From contig NC_026505.1 of assembly GCF_000182925.2 (NCBI RefSeq), positions 5,394,001 to 5,458,000 of the forward strand: a stretch of 64,000 bases of DNA. The letters are read 5' to 3'. The notes below the pieces were generated by a model, which saw nothing but the letters and a program-made list of their open reading frames with translations, searched no databases and was not told where the DNA came from. The stretch comes from Neurospora crassa OR74A (taxonomy: Eukaryota; Ascomycota; Sordariomycetes; Sordariales; Sordariaceae). A program made the translations under genes and the position numbers. Positions 35,101 through 46,401 of this stretch are shown here, one piece after another. Numbering within the stretch: the stretch's first letter is position 1; the number at the start of each line of letters is the position of its first letter.

Positions 35101-35155
35101 TAACCCTAACCCTAGCTTACCCTAACTAACCCTAACTAGCCCTAACTAACCCTAA
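35101..35155 (+). repeat. Interstitial telomere-like repeat, degenerate (CCCTAA)n
   Basis: About eight copies of CCCTAA or close variants (CCCTAAC, CCCTAG), written as the C-strand of the fungal TTAGGG telomere repeat. It is internal to the chromosome arm, with genes on both sides. Confidence 0.8.
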
Positions 35156-35684
35156 TACTAATTAGTAATTTATAAAGAAGTCGGGTATTGACGGCTGTTT
35201 GCGGACGTAATTACAAGCTGGTATAGAGAAGGTACCAAAAGCGACATGACACGTGATCAGACCCATATTTTCTAATGCCCCCATTCACCGTCCCCGCGCT
35301 GGATAAGTTAGGTAGGCCAAGGCATCGAACTTGTACAAGACGGCGTAGAGGAAAAGGGGGTTGTTGGTAAGTGCGAGAATGACAGCGACGGAGATGGGGA
35401 TAGCTTCAAATCAATGACAGTAGAGATTGGCTGCATGTGTAAAATAAGTGGGAGTTTGGCGATGTCTTTTCTTTTTTTGGCGGATGTGGCAGTCTTGGCG
35501 GTGTGTGCACTTGTGGCTGCTGTCAAACAAAAGCCCCACAACGGGACAGCGAGCCGAGGGGTCTCACTTCTATGACAGCAAATGGTGGAGACGAACATCC
35601 ACTTTGGGATATAATTGACGTCACTGACATCATATTCAATCGAGATCACCTCTGACCATTGTTCAGGAACAGCTTGAGGAAGGC

Positions 35685-35690
35685 ATATAA
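35685..35690 (+). promoter_or_regulatory. TATA box of the small hydrophilic-protein gene
   Basis: ATATAA in GGCATATAAGAAACC, about 235 bp before the ATG and followed about 30-40 bp later by a pyrimidine-rich start region. A clear TATA box suggests strong or inducible expression. Confidence 0.5.
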
Positions 35691-35848
35691 GAAACCACTT
35701 GATTGCTCTTCAAGGCTTTCTCTTGACAGATCCAAACACATCAAACAATCCCAATCAAGCCAAATCACCAAAGCCAAAACGCCCAGCGCAGAAACACCCC
35801 TTCAAATCACCTCTTTTTCTCTTCTGTCCAAGTAGAAAACCACCATCA

Positions 35849-35920
35849 GTAGGTTTCCTTCTTCTCGAGCCCTTTCTTTCACACACCAAGCGGAACACAC
35901 ACTAACTAACGCCCATCCAG
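35849..35920 (+). other. Probable 5'-leader intron of the small hydrophilic-protein gene
   Basis: GTAGGT donor at 35849, ACTAAC branch sites about 15-20 bp before the acceptor ATCCAG at 35915-35920. The intron would end two bases before the ATG at 35923. Confidence 0.5.
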
Positions 35921-35922
35921 AA

Positions 35923-36198
35923 ATGTCCAACGAGTCCAAGGCCGAGAAGATTGAGCGCGTCAAGGCCAACCTTCCCCTTCCCGAGGAGCCCCCCGTCGCC
36001 CCCGACTGGCAATCCGCCGACTCCCGCACCGTCAACGTTGGCAGCGGCCGTATCTCTGGCGATGTTTCCAAGGGCGAGGGCGCTTCCGCTGGTCTCCGTG
36101 AGCCCGCGTCTACCGACACGACCAATGTCGACTTTTCCAAGGTTGGCAGGGACGAGGCGCAGTACGTTGGCAAGGGCCAGAAGGACTCGTCTTCGTAA
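35923..36198 (+). CDS. Small hydrophilic protein, 91 aa, function unknown
   Basis: An intact single-exon frame starting MSNESKAEKIERVKANLPLP and ending QYVGKGQKDSSS. It is strongly hydrophilic, rich in Ala, Ser, Asp, Glu, Lys and Gly, with no Cys, membrane segment or signal peptide. Codon use is strongly C-ending (GCC, AAG, CCC), unlike the neighbouring non-coding DNA, which suggests a highly expressed gene. Together with the TATA box and probable leader intron, this fits a small abundant stress- or spore-associated protein. Similar short hydrophilic proteins occur in many filamentous ascomycetes, but I cannot name a function. The antisense frame at 35902-36207 is a shadow. Confidence 0.8.
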   Translation: MSNESKAEKIERVKANLPLPEEPPVAPDWQSADSRTVNVGSGRISGDVSKGEGASAGLREPASTDTTNVDFSKVGRDEAQYVGKGQKDSSS

Positions 36199-36548
36199 AG
36201 ACATCAATCAACACCTAAATCATACCACCTCTGGGAGGAATAGAAGTTTATAGAAGAGCATCATGATGATAATGTGGCGGATGGACGGGGAAGAATCACT
36301 CTGGAAGGATTCACGGACACCGGCGGATATTCATCATTGCACTACATGGCGTTTGTTGGGGATTTGAGAAATTTACGGTTACGAACGACGACATGACCTA
36401 GGATTATGATAGAATTGGGTAACGACCTGCCTCTGGAAACGGGGTGGTCTACCCGTTTGAATGCAAATGCATTAACACAAACATCACTTCATATGTTCAG
36501 AATGTGATCCATCATTACGTCGTATCATCGTGATGAATACATTTAGTA
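36199..36548. other. Intergenic between convergent genes
   Basis: 350 bp shared 3' region. It contains a short palindrome-like CATCATGATGAT stretch near 36260. Nothing else is visible. Confidence 0.5.
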
Positions 36549-38426
36549 CTAATTAGGACCAAACCCCGGTGGAAGAGGCGGCGGAACCATCATCCCCCTC
36601 CCTGCGCTTCCTCCTGGAGGAGCAAAAGGAAAGAAAGCCGGCGGCCCACCACCGCTTCCTCGCCCCACCATGCCGGGAGGCGGAGCCCCTCCTCCCGGGG
36701 GGCCGAAGCCAGGCGGTAGTGGAGGAGGAGCACCTGTAAATTGTGCTGGTGGTGGCGGTTTTGGTGGGAAGGGAAACACACCGGGCGGTGCAGGTGCTGG
36801 TGGTGGAGGCGCCGAACCACCACCTCCACCACGTTCTTCCTCGTCGATACTATCTGGGTGGTAATCATCTTCGCTGTGTTGATCCTCCTCGTGCTCGGAA
36901 TGGGAGTGGTACGAATGATCATCGCCTGATTCATGCTCGGAATGTCGGTCGGATTCTCTGCCTGAATGACTACCGGTGGCACTCGCTGTTCGCGTTCCGT
37001 GGCCGCCAAACATTGCCGATCCTAGTGGTGGAAAAGGACCTGGAGGCCCTGAACCAGAGAATGGTGGAAATGGAGGTGGTGGCGGCATACCGGACATCGG
37101 CGGCATCGGAGGCCGAAATCCTCCTGATCCGGCTGCTGGAGGCGGTGGTGCGGGAGGAAAGGTATTGCTCGGTCGCGGCGGTCCTGGGCTTGACTTGCTA
37201 CTGCCAGGAGAACGTGAATGACGCCGGGATTCTTTTCTACTCCTCTTGCTTCCACCACCGCCACTACCACCGCTTCCGCCGCTTCCACCGCTTCCACTCC
37301 CACTGGTACGGCTTCCCCGGCCGCTGCTCCGGCTGGAACGGCCCCTATCGCCGCTGCTGTTGGATTTTGTAGAAAACCAATCGACGATACAAGCTGCGAT
37401 AAGAACGAGGCAGAAGAGGAGGGGAATCAGTTGCGAGGCGCTGTTGATTTTGTTGACTTCTAAGGAGACGCGGTTCCAGTGAATGGAGAGCTCGATGGCT
37501 ACAAGGACGGTGGTGGCGATGAGGAGGTTGAAGAGGAGTTGGAGTTGATCCATGTTGGGGCTGCCAGAGGGCCTACTATGATCGGTCAGCAAGGTCGACG
37601 TTTCATTGAAGGAAAATAGGAGAAATAGTACCTACCCATCTCTCTTCCTCTTCTTCATCCTTCTCTTCTCCTCTTCACCTCCTCCACCACCACTCAAACT
37701 CCTCACTCCCATCACCATCCCACCTACCAGCACTATCAACACCACAGCAATATTGAACGCTCTGAACGCGACACTGCCCAAATCCGCTTTTGCAAATAAG
37801 AATCCATACGGTTTCCCACAAAGTTTCTCATCTCTCCTTCTTACCAACCCAACTACCCCAGAGCACCAAAACCACAACTGAAACCCACACACCATCAGCA
37901 GGAGAATGAACTCCATGACAGCCAGCAAATCACACCCCTCCCTCTCCTTCACTCCTTTATCCCTACTACTTTCCTTCCTCCCCTTCTTCTTACCACCTCT
38001 GCTCCCCCTCCTCTCCTTCTCCCCGTGCCCCGTCCCAGACCCAGAACCAGGACTCAAAAGACATCTCCTAACCCCCGTCCATAATACCACTCCCAGCGTG
38101 ATATACGCTGTACCGCTAACTAACAGAGTCGCAATGTATAACTCCACCGCTTCGAATCCAACAACATTATCTGTATCTGTATCTGTATCTGTATCTGGAC
38201 CGGGAGAAGAGGCTACTACTTTCATCGCGAGCCCAATGAACACGGCAAAACAGAGAATCGCGTGTGCGGCCCTTAATACGGTATAGGGCGCCGGAGAGCG
38301 GGTTCGAAGGAGCGTTGCTGGGAGGAGGCCGAGCCAGAGGAGGTAGAAGGAGAGGCGGATGCCGAGGCCGGTTGTGGAGGGGAGGGAAGGAGAGGCGAGA
38401 CAAGAGGAGGAAGGGGTAGTTGACAT
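36549..38426 (-). CDS. Seven-TM fungal membrane protein with a long Gly/Pro/His-acidic cytoplasmic tail
   Basis: Exons 38426-37636 and 37575-36549 give 605 aa. The 60-bp intron (GTAGGT ... TGCTGACC ... CATAG) fuses two frames that would otherwise look like two genes (264 and 347 aa). The joint KRKRD-G-RPSGSPNMDQ keeps the frame. Five hydrophobic helices lie in exon 1 (for example LSFYLLWLGLLPATLL and VELYIATLLVSGTAYITLGV) and two in exon 2 (LLFNLLIATTVLVAIEL and LIPLLFCLVLIAACIVDWF), seven in total. The pattern ELxIxWN before the last helix is common in a widespread but uncharacterised ascomycete membrane family. The tail has Ser/Gly-Arg repeats, proline-rich blocks, a His/Asp/Glu-rich segment and PPPGFGPP repeats. 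A (TCTGTA)n run at about 38167-38195 encodes DTDTDTDT. Function unknown; a receptor or sensor is only one possibility. Confidence 0.82.
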
Positions 38427-40754
38427 CTTGAGGTTGGTATGTGGAGGTATAGGTGGGTAAATATTGTTGTGTCTAAAGCTTGGATCGAGGCTTTACAGTT
38501 CGCGAGATATCATCTTGGCGTCGAGTTATTGTTCGATTTGCTGGATTGGTAGTTGAGCAAGGTTGGGTTACAAGTAGGACGTTTGAAGGTGTCTCTCCTC
38601 TGGTAAGGTGAGGTGAGGATATAAAAGATGTCAAAGTTGCCATATGTACGCGAGACCTCATGCAGCTTTAGGGATTAATGAATTTGTCCACGCCCCCCCA
38701 AGACCGTCCACCTGATGATCCATGGATGTAAGTCAGTCTCTGATCCTACCACGATAGCTTCTTCGTGCTTCATCATCAATCAGACTTCTGTGCCTACCTA
38801 CATACCTGTGCTCACGTCCAGGACATACAACGCCTGGTTCAGATAGATATCCATTCCGGGCTCGCCGCCATCCAATGCTTTGCTCACATGCACGTAACGT
38901 ACGAATGTCAAACTTCCCGTCTTCGATCCAGTCGGTCAGCGGCCTTTTCTGCTTCCTTTTACCTCCTCAACACCGCATCTGTGTGGTACCTAACTGCATA
39001 CCTAGAAGCAGGTCTCATCTAAACCGGGCTTTCAATGACCTAGGGTAGATTAGATAGTAACATCCTAGCTATTCTAGGCCATTGTCAACCGCATCCACTT
39101 ACACACACACACAACTCTATTTCCCCTGCCTCCCCAACAACGTTGTTAGGCCCAAACTAACCAACCAACCCCCACGACAAGCTCGAAGATCCTTCTCCGC
39201 CCGTGGACATTTAGTCCCACGACATCTTTCGAGCCCCATGTCTCAGCCAGTTTCAAACATCGGCGTGCGCGCGGAATCTCACCTTAGGGTACTGCTAATA
39301 CTCGATCTTTCCATTCCGAGTCTTATGATGGAAGTAGGTACCTAAGTAGCTCAACTGACAAAAAAACTGGTTCGTAGCATACTAACCGGAAGCTGTTCTG
39401 TTCAGGCCAGGCTCCAGGCCCCTTTCTGTGCCTTTGTACAGCACGCCGCGTGAGTAGGTACCTACCTACCCATAAAGCCAAAGTCCGAAGCCAGGGGTAA
39501 ATTGTCTAGTCGACATTGAAATCAAGAAAGAAGTGGAAAGGACACCTCATCTAAAGGGGAAAAAAAGAAAAAAAAAAGAAAAGAAAAGAATGTGGAATGG
39601 GATAAAAAAAAAAAAAAACGACAAAGGGCAGCGGCAACCAGCGGTCGCGTACGCAGCCGAGACAGAATTAAAGGTAGATAACAGCACGTCGACAGATAGA
39701 AGACAGGGTGATCCGGCGAGATGAGAAAGAGGTTAACTTATTTCTGTTAGTTACGTCCGTACCTAGGTACGGTAGGTAGGTAAGGTAGGTAGTCTAGAAT
39801 GTCTCTGCTCTGTACCTACTGTATGTTGCCTTTTTCGGTTCAGGAAACTACACCTATCACGGAGAGAATAGTGAATAGGTCGCTCATGAATCCGGTTCCC
39901 TACCTACATACATACATACATACAAAGCTTGAATGTTCCTTTCTGGACTTGGAAAGAAGATTTCGGAACACAAAAAGCGGAGTTACGGAGTATGAACCAA
40001 CAGGGAGGTGAATGAATGAATAACCCGTAACACAAGAAGCGGGGTGAAGATCCTGAGGTAGAGTATCTGGCGTAACACAAAATCTATTCCGAAGGGTTGT
40101 CTCAGCCAGGAACGTTTGATTTCGTGTGACTGACCATGTTGATACATACTATCGCCGGTAGGCTGTTCAAGGCAGTATGTAGGAAGAAAAACCAACCGGC
40201 GGGGGCTGGTTTCTGAAGAACAGGGTTAGACTAGATGACTGAATCTAGCCAAGTGTAGTTCTCTGGCTTGGAAATCACATCGATTCATCGAGCTAAGAGA
40301 CACTCAGAAGAGAATGAAGAGTTGAAGGCGAGTGTCAGGCCGCCTGTCCACACCCGACAACCCCCTGAGCTTGACAGAGGCTAACGTGGTAATGGTTCGA
40401 TAATGACCAAGACAAAACGGAAACGGACAGTCGATCGAGCAAGTATCCATGAACCTTAACGGGGTGGTATCAATCTGATTCAAATATCATGCTTGTAAAC
40501 AAAAGGGAACATAAAACAAGCCGCCATGCCGTGTGGGAATAGTTGAGCAAAGAGAATAAAACAAAACAAAATGCACCATGCCAGGTCAAGTAGGTCTTCA
40601 CCCGCTTGCTCTCCTTTCTCATGCCTTTCTGAGATTCCTATACCAATCAACTCCTTTCTCGTCATCATGGTCCTGTCATCCCCGATGATGCTAGACCCTC
40701 CCTCATCTTCCTTTTACTTCTTTTTCTTCCAAACGGCGAACACATAGAGCCTTC
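38427..40754. other. Intergenic 2.3 kb: nothing recognisable
   Basis: Upstream of the seven-TM gene and downstream of the AhpC/TSA-like gene. Contains several CCTACCTACC/GGTAGGTAGG runs (39455-39475, 39760-39800, 39900-39930) and A-rich stretches at 39558-39620. No coding frame carries a recognisable domain. Confidence 0.45.
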
Positions 40755-42071
40755 CTACGCTCCCGCCTCTGCCTTCATAGTGTTCATCCTACGCGCCATG
40801 CTAAACCCAGTTCCCTTTCTTGTTTCCAACGCCTTGGACCACCTCCTGGAGTCCTTGATGGGTTCCCCTTGCCCATCAAGCCCCAGCACTTCCATAAGCT
40901 CAGGGATCTCGACATGGTCCCTCGTTGTCTTCATGCGGTGACACCATGTCACTTTTTTCTCCTCGCCTTCGTCGTCTTCGTGTTTTCCATCGATGCTGGC
41001 TTCCGACGGCCTGTGTCCTTGGCCGCCAAAGATCTTCTTCTCCTTCATTATTGTCCCCTTACCGGTCTCTTTGTCGTCAGAGTCTGGTTCCAGTCTTGAG
41101 CCGGAACTGTCCCTCTTCCTCTCGGCAGCAGCAGCAGCAGCAGCCGCTTCATTGTTCTCCCTTGTTGCCCTTTCAAGTGTCCTTTCCATATCCTCCCATT
41201 GTACGGCGTTAATGGGACTCTGAATATCCACCGGTTCGAACAAGAACTCGCCGCCAATCTGCTTGAAGTCTCCCGCTTTGTTGGCCAGCCCCTTGGGGAT
41301 CTGTTTGATGCCTGTGATGATCGAATCAAATGAAGATTTGATCAAGTGCTTGGTTACGTAGGCGGGCTTCTCGCCCAGCGCGAGGGTGCGCACCATGCCG
41401 AGCTCCTGGTATAGCTTGCGGGTGGGATCGGCGTAGATGGGGAATGGGCAGTTGGTTGCTTGGGCGTACATGTCGATAAGCTGTGGGTTACCGCAGCCAA
41501 CAACGGCGATGAAGGTCGAGAGAGGAAGCCGGAGGAGGGCGTCGGGGGTTATGGAGGCAGAGAGGGTTCGGAGATATTCCTGGCATTGCTGGTTCGCAGG
41601 AGCAAGTTAGCTGATGGTTGTCATTGAATGAAGTAAGGGTACGGGAGGGGTCCAGGTCCATGAACTTACACCACAGAAGAAGTGGCGGACAAAGATGATG
41701 AGGACTCGCCGGGCAACGTGCTTGCCAGTATAGAGACTCCGGAAGGTATGCGACTTGCCGTCGCGATCGAGGACATGGTAGTTTTCGATCTTCTTTATGG
41801 TGGCCAAGCTTGGTAGGTCGTTGTTGCTGTCAACAGAGCCCTGAAAGTCCAGCGCGGCGACGGCATTGTCGCTTGTTGAAAAGCGAGGGCCGTCTACTGG
41901 CGAAGTCGAAACCGATTTACGCGACGGGACAAAGCTCGGTGGCCGTGATGATGATTTCTGTGATGGTTCTACTGGTAGGCTAGGGTTCGCCTTCTCGGCG
42001 GTCGTTGGGCGCGATGAGTTTGAAGTAGCGAACATGGGATTCGCAGGCGGTTGATCTGTTGAGACTGCCAT
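40755..42071 (-). CDS. Thioredoxin-fold AhpC/TSA-like protein (PRXL2/AAED1 type) with a CGQC motif
   Basis: Exons 42071-41670 and 41588-40755 give 411 aa. The 81-bp intron (GTAAGT ... AGCTAAC ... ACCAG) interrupts the active-site motif: ...FVRHFFCG|QCQEYLR.... The first in-frame ATG is at 42071; the frame extends upstream only from a GTG, so I start at 42071. Residues about 95-290 form a thioredoxin-like domain: LDFQGSV near its start, RVLIIFVRHFFCGQCQEYL with C133 and C136, FIAVVGCGNPQLIDMY, then FPIYADPTRKLYQELGM. This order matches the AhpC/TSA antioxidant family 2, in which redox roles are proposed. The N-terminal 90 residues are Ser/Pro-rich. The C-terminal 120 residues are charged, with a poly-Ala run from a CAG/GCA repeat. 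No signal peptide. Confidence 0.88.
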
Positions 42072-44846
42072 GACTGATGTGGGCGATGAAGATGACGACA
42101 ATGCTGATGTAGTGTTGTTGGTGGCGTCAAACACTCGTAATGCGTTCGAATATCTCTGTCGTTTACTAGCAAGATAGTTGTAGAGATCGTGCTAAAGAAG
42201 TCGTTCGTCTGAAGGGTTGAAGTTTCCCAAGTTTTTTGATATCGACCAGTGTCGATCGATACCTCTTTCCAGCAGGAATGAGAGCAAGTACGGGAGTAGT
42301 TTTAGGGGACCTGTTAGGGCGGCCGCTGCGGTAGTTGGAGGCAAAGAGAGAGACCTAAACAAGGGAACTGTGACGTCTGAGCACGTTTTCTTTAACCCAA
42401 AAAAGCCGACGAAACAGGGAAACTCGACGACGGGAATGGGCTCAGCCACGGGATGGATGGGGGAAACAAGACCATCAAATAGGTATGGCTATGAATGGCA
42501 ACAAGCAAAGCAGTCCCCTTTGGGAAAAGTGGGTATGAAGTCACTGCCGGCCATGTTTTACGACGCCATCAACAAGCGAACGCACTGCCCTGTTGCCATG
42601 CCCCGGGGACGCTGCCGATTTGCGTCCCCTGGAATTGCACAGGGATCCCCCAACCCGCTAAGGAAATGGTGTTGATCTGTTCCAGCCCACATCAGCAGCT
42701 CCACACGTGTCACTGCCCCAAACTCATACCACTAGTGTAGTGTAGTGTATGTATTCCCAGCTGGTTGGTGAACACCCTGAATGTGCTTCTATCTTGGAGA
42801 TAGGTCGGAAATGACAATTCGAGATCCTTCCACGTTTCCTTCCCATTCGAGTTGATCGAAACAAGAGGCACAGTCGTTAGGCGCGGACGAGAGAGTGTCC
42901 GAGGACTCAAGAGCAAGTCCGCCCGCCATATCTCTAGGTACCCCGTACCCGTTTCGATATGTGGATTTACGAAGTTGGGCTATCCCAGTGGGGTTCGGGG
43001 ACTCGTCAATCACCGCTGCGGCACCTTGCTGGGTCGTCATTCTGTTTCTAACAGCGTCTCGAGCCGCCAAGTCGTCAGCTCATCAATCGCCGCTGTGTTT
43101 CACCCATGTGTCGAATCGACCATCGACGACGACGGTTGCTACCTCTACCCACCGCGATGCTACCAACTACTTAACCGCGCGTCTCACTCAAAAGGGACTA
43201 AGGAAAGGATGGTGATGGTAGTGTCGGTAGAGGTAGCATTGACCATTCAGTGCGCACCTATTTTCTAGATTGGACATGACCACACTTATTAACCTCCAAT
43301 GGAGGCATGTCACATTCCGTTACCATGGCAACAAAGATAAGTACCAGGAAAGGAGGCGAACAAACAGCGGACAATCGACACGAGCATTTGTGAGTTGATT
43401 GATGTTGCTGATTGATATTGAAAATGGGAATCCAATTACATGAGAATTCAACACCTTGTCTGTTCCAGCATGGGTCTCACTTCTAGCATCTTGGTGTATT
43501 GAAGCAAACCGAAGGTCTTGGATGCTGTTGCTTCGCCCTCGGGGAAGATGCAAGACAGCTTCATCGTGGAGTTAATTAACCCCGAGTTGTTTTGGGTAGG
43601 TAGCTCCATATTCGCTTCCAATTCTTACAAACTCCCCGACTTCTGATGATCACCGAACACCTGAACCAAGACCGACTGCAGTCAGGCTGAACACATCCCA
43701 AGCCCCAAGCCAGTTCGATCGAACTCGGACATGATTCGAAGAACTTAACGTCTCCTTCAAAATAAAAATAAAAAGCGGGGAACGTCATGAAGGAAGATTG
43801 TCTGACATTGAGAGGGAAGGTGCGGTCCCAGAAGTGCTCGAGGAAGGGGTCACGGTTGGGTGAAGAACTCTTGGAACAAGAAGACGTTCCTTCCTCGACT
43901 GAGAAGTACCCCTGGATCTCAAGAAATGATCGAACTTCTGCCTAAGGTAGGTAGGTACCTCCAGGTAGTAAGTATCAGCAATCCGATGACTCAGGTCAGT
44001 CTTCAGTTCCTTCTCCATTAGGCTTCGAACCTTTACTTTCGCAAACATCACGAGGCAATCAAGTCGTTGTTAGTTTCACACAATACTAGCTCTTGCCATC
44101 TCACGAGTATCTAATGGGACTCAAGGTCATCAGTCACACCTGCTCACGGGAGTCCTTCCGGCCGCTTTCAGTAGCACGAGATCAATCGATGGTGGTGACA
44201 ATGACGAAAGCTCAGTTTCACCATTCAGTTGCATCGATGGGACAGATCATGACTACCTCTACTTGTTGTACTGTACTGACAAAACTTGCGGGTGGATGTC
44301 GGTGTCACTGAGAAGCAATCCCGTCATGATCCGTCCTGTTTGAGGCAGCAGGATGGAATAAACAAGGCAGTCACTCAAGGGAACTTCTACATCAAGTGAA
44401 CGGCCGTACTCGCAGCGGGACCAAGGTTCTGCCTGCCTCAACAGAGTCGTTTCCTCCTTGCTGTCATAGGAGGGTCAAGGAGACGTCTTGCTCAGAACGA
44501 CGCCACGGCAACGTGACTCCTTTCCTGTGGGAGCTTGAGGGGTAACCCATCGCTCTTTCTCCGGCTAGTTCACGTTGTGATGCCTATGGCAGGTCAATCC
44601 GTGGGGGGTAACTATGGTTGCTGGCAGTTTCTAACGTTATAATAACCACCCCATCAACTCTCCTTGGAACACGGCTCGGTTCCCAACACAATCCTGCTGC
44701 CTTTCTCCACCAACCTCCAGATTCCCTACGTCTTGTCGCACACACTTTCAACTATCCCTTCGAGATACACATCTCATTCCCTCCATCTTCCGATACCCTA
44801 TCCCTCTCAGTGTACGCCCTTTCTCAGGAAGGCATCATCGATCGCC
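42072..44846. other. Intergenic 2.8 kb between divergent genes
   Basis: Promoter regions of the AhpC/TSA-like and aspartic-protease genes. Frames such as 42217-42675 and 42852-43268 lack domain matches and conserved features I can see. An ACTAGTGTAGTGTAGTGTA repeat lies at 42732-42750. Nothing else is supported. Confidence 0.45.
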
Positions 44847-46401
44847 ATGGGTTCTATGTACCAAGTCCAGTCAAAGCTCCGTCAGGACCTTGGCCTCCAC
44901 AAGGTTCAGGCTGTTCGCAAGCCCGGTCGTGAACTCAATGGCACCAAGGCATACGTCAGTGCAATGGCCCGCTACGGTTTCAATCCCACCGAGGAGTCCA
45001 GGTTCTTCCACTTGAAGAAAACCGATCTCACCAAGGAGTTTCAACGCCGCGGCTACATTCGTCACTGGGAGCAGCTGGTTAGGACACCCCAGGAACGTCC
45101 CGACGATCCTCACACAGACAACGAGCCTGTCCCTGCCGAGGATCAGCAGTACGACACTCAGTATCTCTGCGAGATTGGTATTGGCACTCCGCAACAGAAG
45201 GTCAAGCTTGACTTTGACACAGGATCCGCTGATCTTTGGGTGAGTACTCAACACAACCCTACTCTTCTGTCATGACACTGACTAATTGCTTTCAAGGTCC
45301 GTTGCACAGATTCATCCCTTCTCCATCACGCCGACAAGAAGTTCGACCCGAAGAAGTCAGATACCTTCCAGGAGAGCAAGACCGACCAGACCTGGAAGAT
45401 CCAGTACGGCGATGGAAGCACCGCTTCGGGCACCGTCGGTACGGATGTCATTACTGTTGGTGGGCTTCAGATCAAGAACCAGGCCATCGAACTTGCCAAG
45501 AAGGTGTCCAGTGCCTTCTCCTCTGGCGAAGCTGACGGTCTTCTTGGACTTGCCTTCTCCACGATCAACACCATCGAGAGCGATGGCAAACCGGATCCAC
45601 AGCCCACACCTGTCGAGAACATGATCAGCCAGGAGGACATTCCCAAGGAGGCTGAGCTGTTCACATCCGCCTTCTACAGTGCTCGTGATGACAAGTCAGA
45701 GGAGAAATCCTTCTACACCTTTGGCTGGGTCGATGAAGATCTCGTCAAAGCTTCCGGAAAAGATATCACATGGACACCCATCGACAACTCGGAGGGCTTT
45801 TGGAAGTTCCCCAGTGAGAGCGCTACAGTCGACGGCGATAATGTTTCTGTGAGCGGAAACACCGCAATTGCTGATACTGGTACCACACTGGCGCTCGTTT
45901 CAGACACGGTTTGCAAAGCGCTCTACGCAAAGATCCCTGGCTCAAAGTACAGCTACCGATACCAAGGTTACCTCATCCCGAGCACAATCACAGCTGATCA
46001 GCTCCCTCAGCTGAGTGTCGCGGTTGGTGGAGAGCAGTTTGTGATTCAGAATGAGGATCTGTTGCTGGCACCGGCTGACGATGACCATTGGTACGGCGGT
46101 GTGCAGTCGAGGGGTACTATGCCTTTCGATATCTTGGGTGATACATTTCTCAAGTCCATCTACGCTGTAAGCTCACGCATCTCCGATAGAGTGAAATTGT
46201 TGCTAACGCGATGAGCAGATCTGGGACCAGGGCAACAACCGCTTTGGAGCTGTACCCAAGATTGAGGTGAACCAGCACACAGTGTTCCCTGATACTGAGC
46301 CTTCACCTGAAGCCAGCTCACCTGAGCCCGCAGACAAAGTTGGTGACGTCTCCCCCGTGGAGCAAGTCAAGGGAGCAGTGAAGAGTCTGAAGGTGCTGTA
46401 A
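44847..46401 (+). CDS. Pepsin-family (A1) aspartic protease without a signal peptide
   Basis: Exons 44847-45239, 45297-46166 and 46219-46401 give 481 aa. Introns of 57 and 52 bp have GTGAGT and GTAAGC donors, CTAAT/CTAAC branches and CAAG/GCAG acceptors, all in phase 0. Catalytic motifs are LDFDTGSADLW (D124) and AIADTGTTLAL (D324), about 200 residues apart, with the flap YGDGS between them. The region before the first motif (RKPGRELNGTKAYVSAMARYGF) resembles the propeptide of aspergillopepsin-like enzymes. The first in-frame ATG (44847; MGSMYQVQSKLRQDLG) gives no hydrophobic signal, and the upstream frame has no other ATG. An unusual C-terminal extension of about 40 residues (EPSPEASSPEPADKVG...) follows the catalytic domain. 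It could be intracellular or secreted by another route. Confidence 0.92.

Larger units (their letters stand above)
32823..35922. other. Intergenic 3.1 kb: invertase promoter, repeats, and leader of the small-protein gene
   Basis: No supported gene; the longer frames lack domains and ATG context. Landmarks are an A-rich stretch (33365-33450), a (GT)n run near 33913, a 30-bp tandem repeat at 34784-34853, a telomere-like CCCTAA tract at 35101-35155, and a TATA box with a probable leader intron before 35923. Confidence 0.45.

Noticed and set aside
36743-37372. 209-aa plus-strand frame opposite the seven-TM protein tail
   Set aside because: Antisense of Gly/Pro-rich codons, with no independent coding signs.
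42217-43268. Two overlapping plus-strand frames (152 and 138 aa) between divergent genes
   Set aside because: No ATG context, domain or codon bias; the neighbouring promoter regions explain the space.
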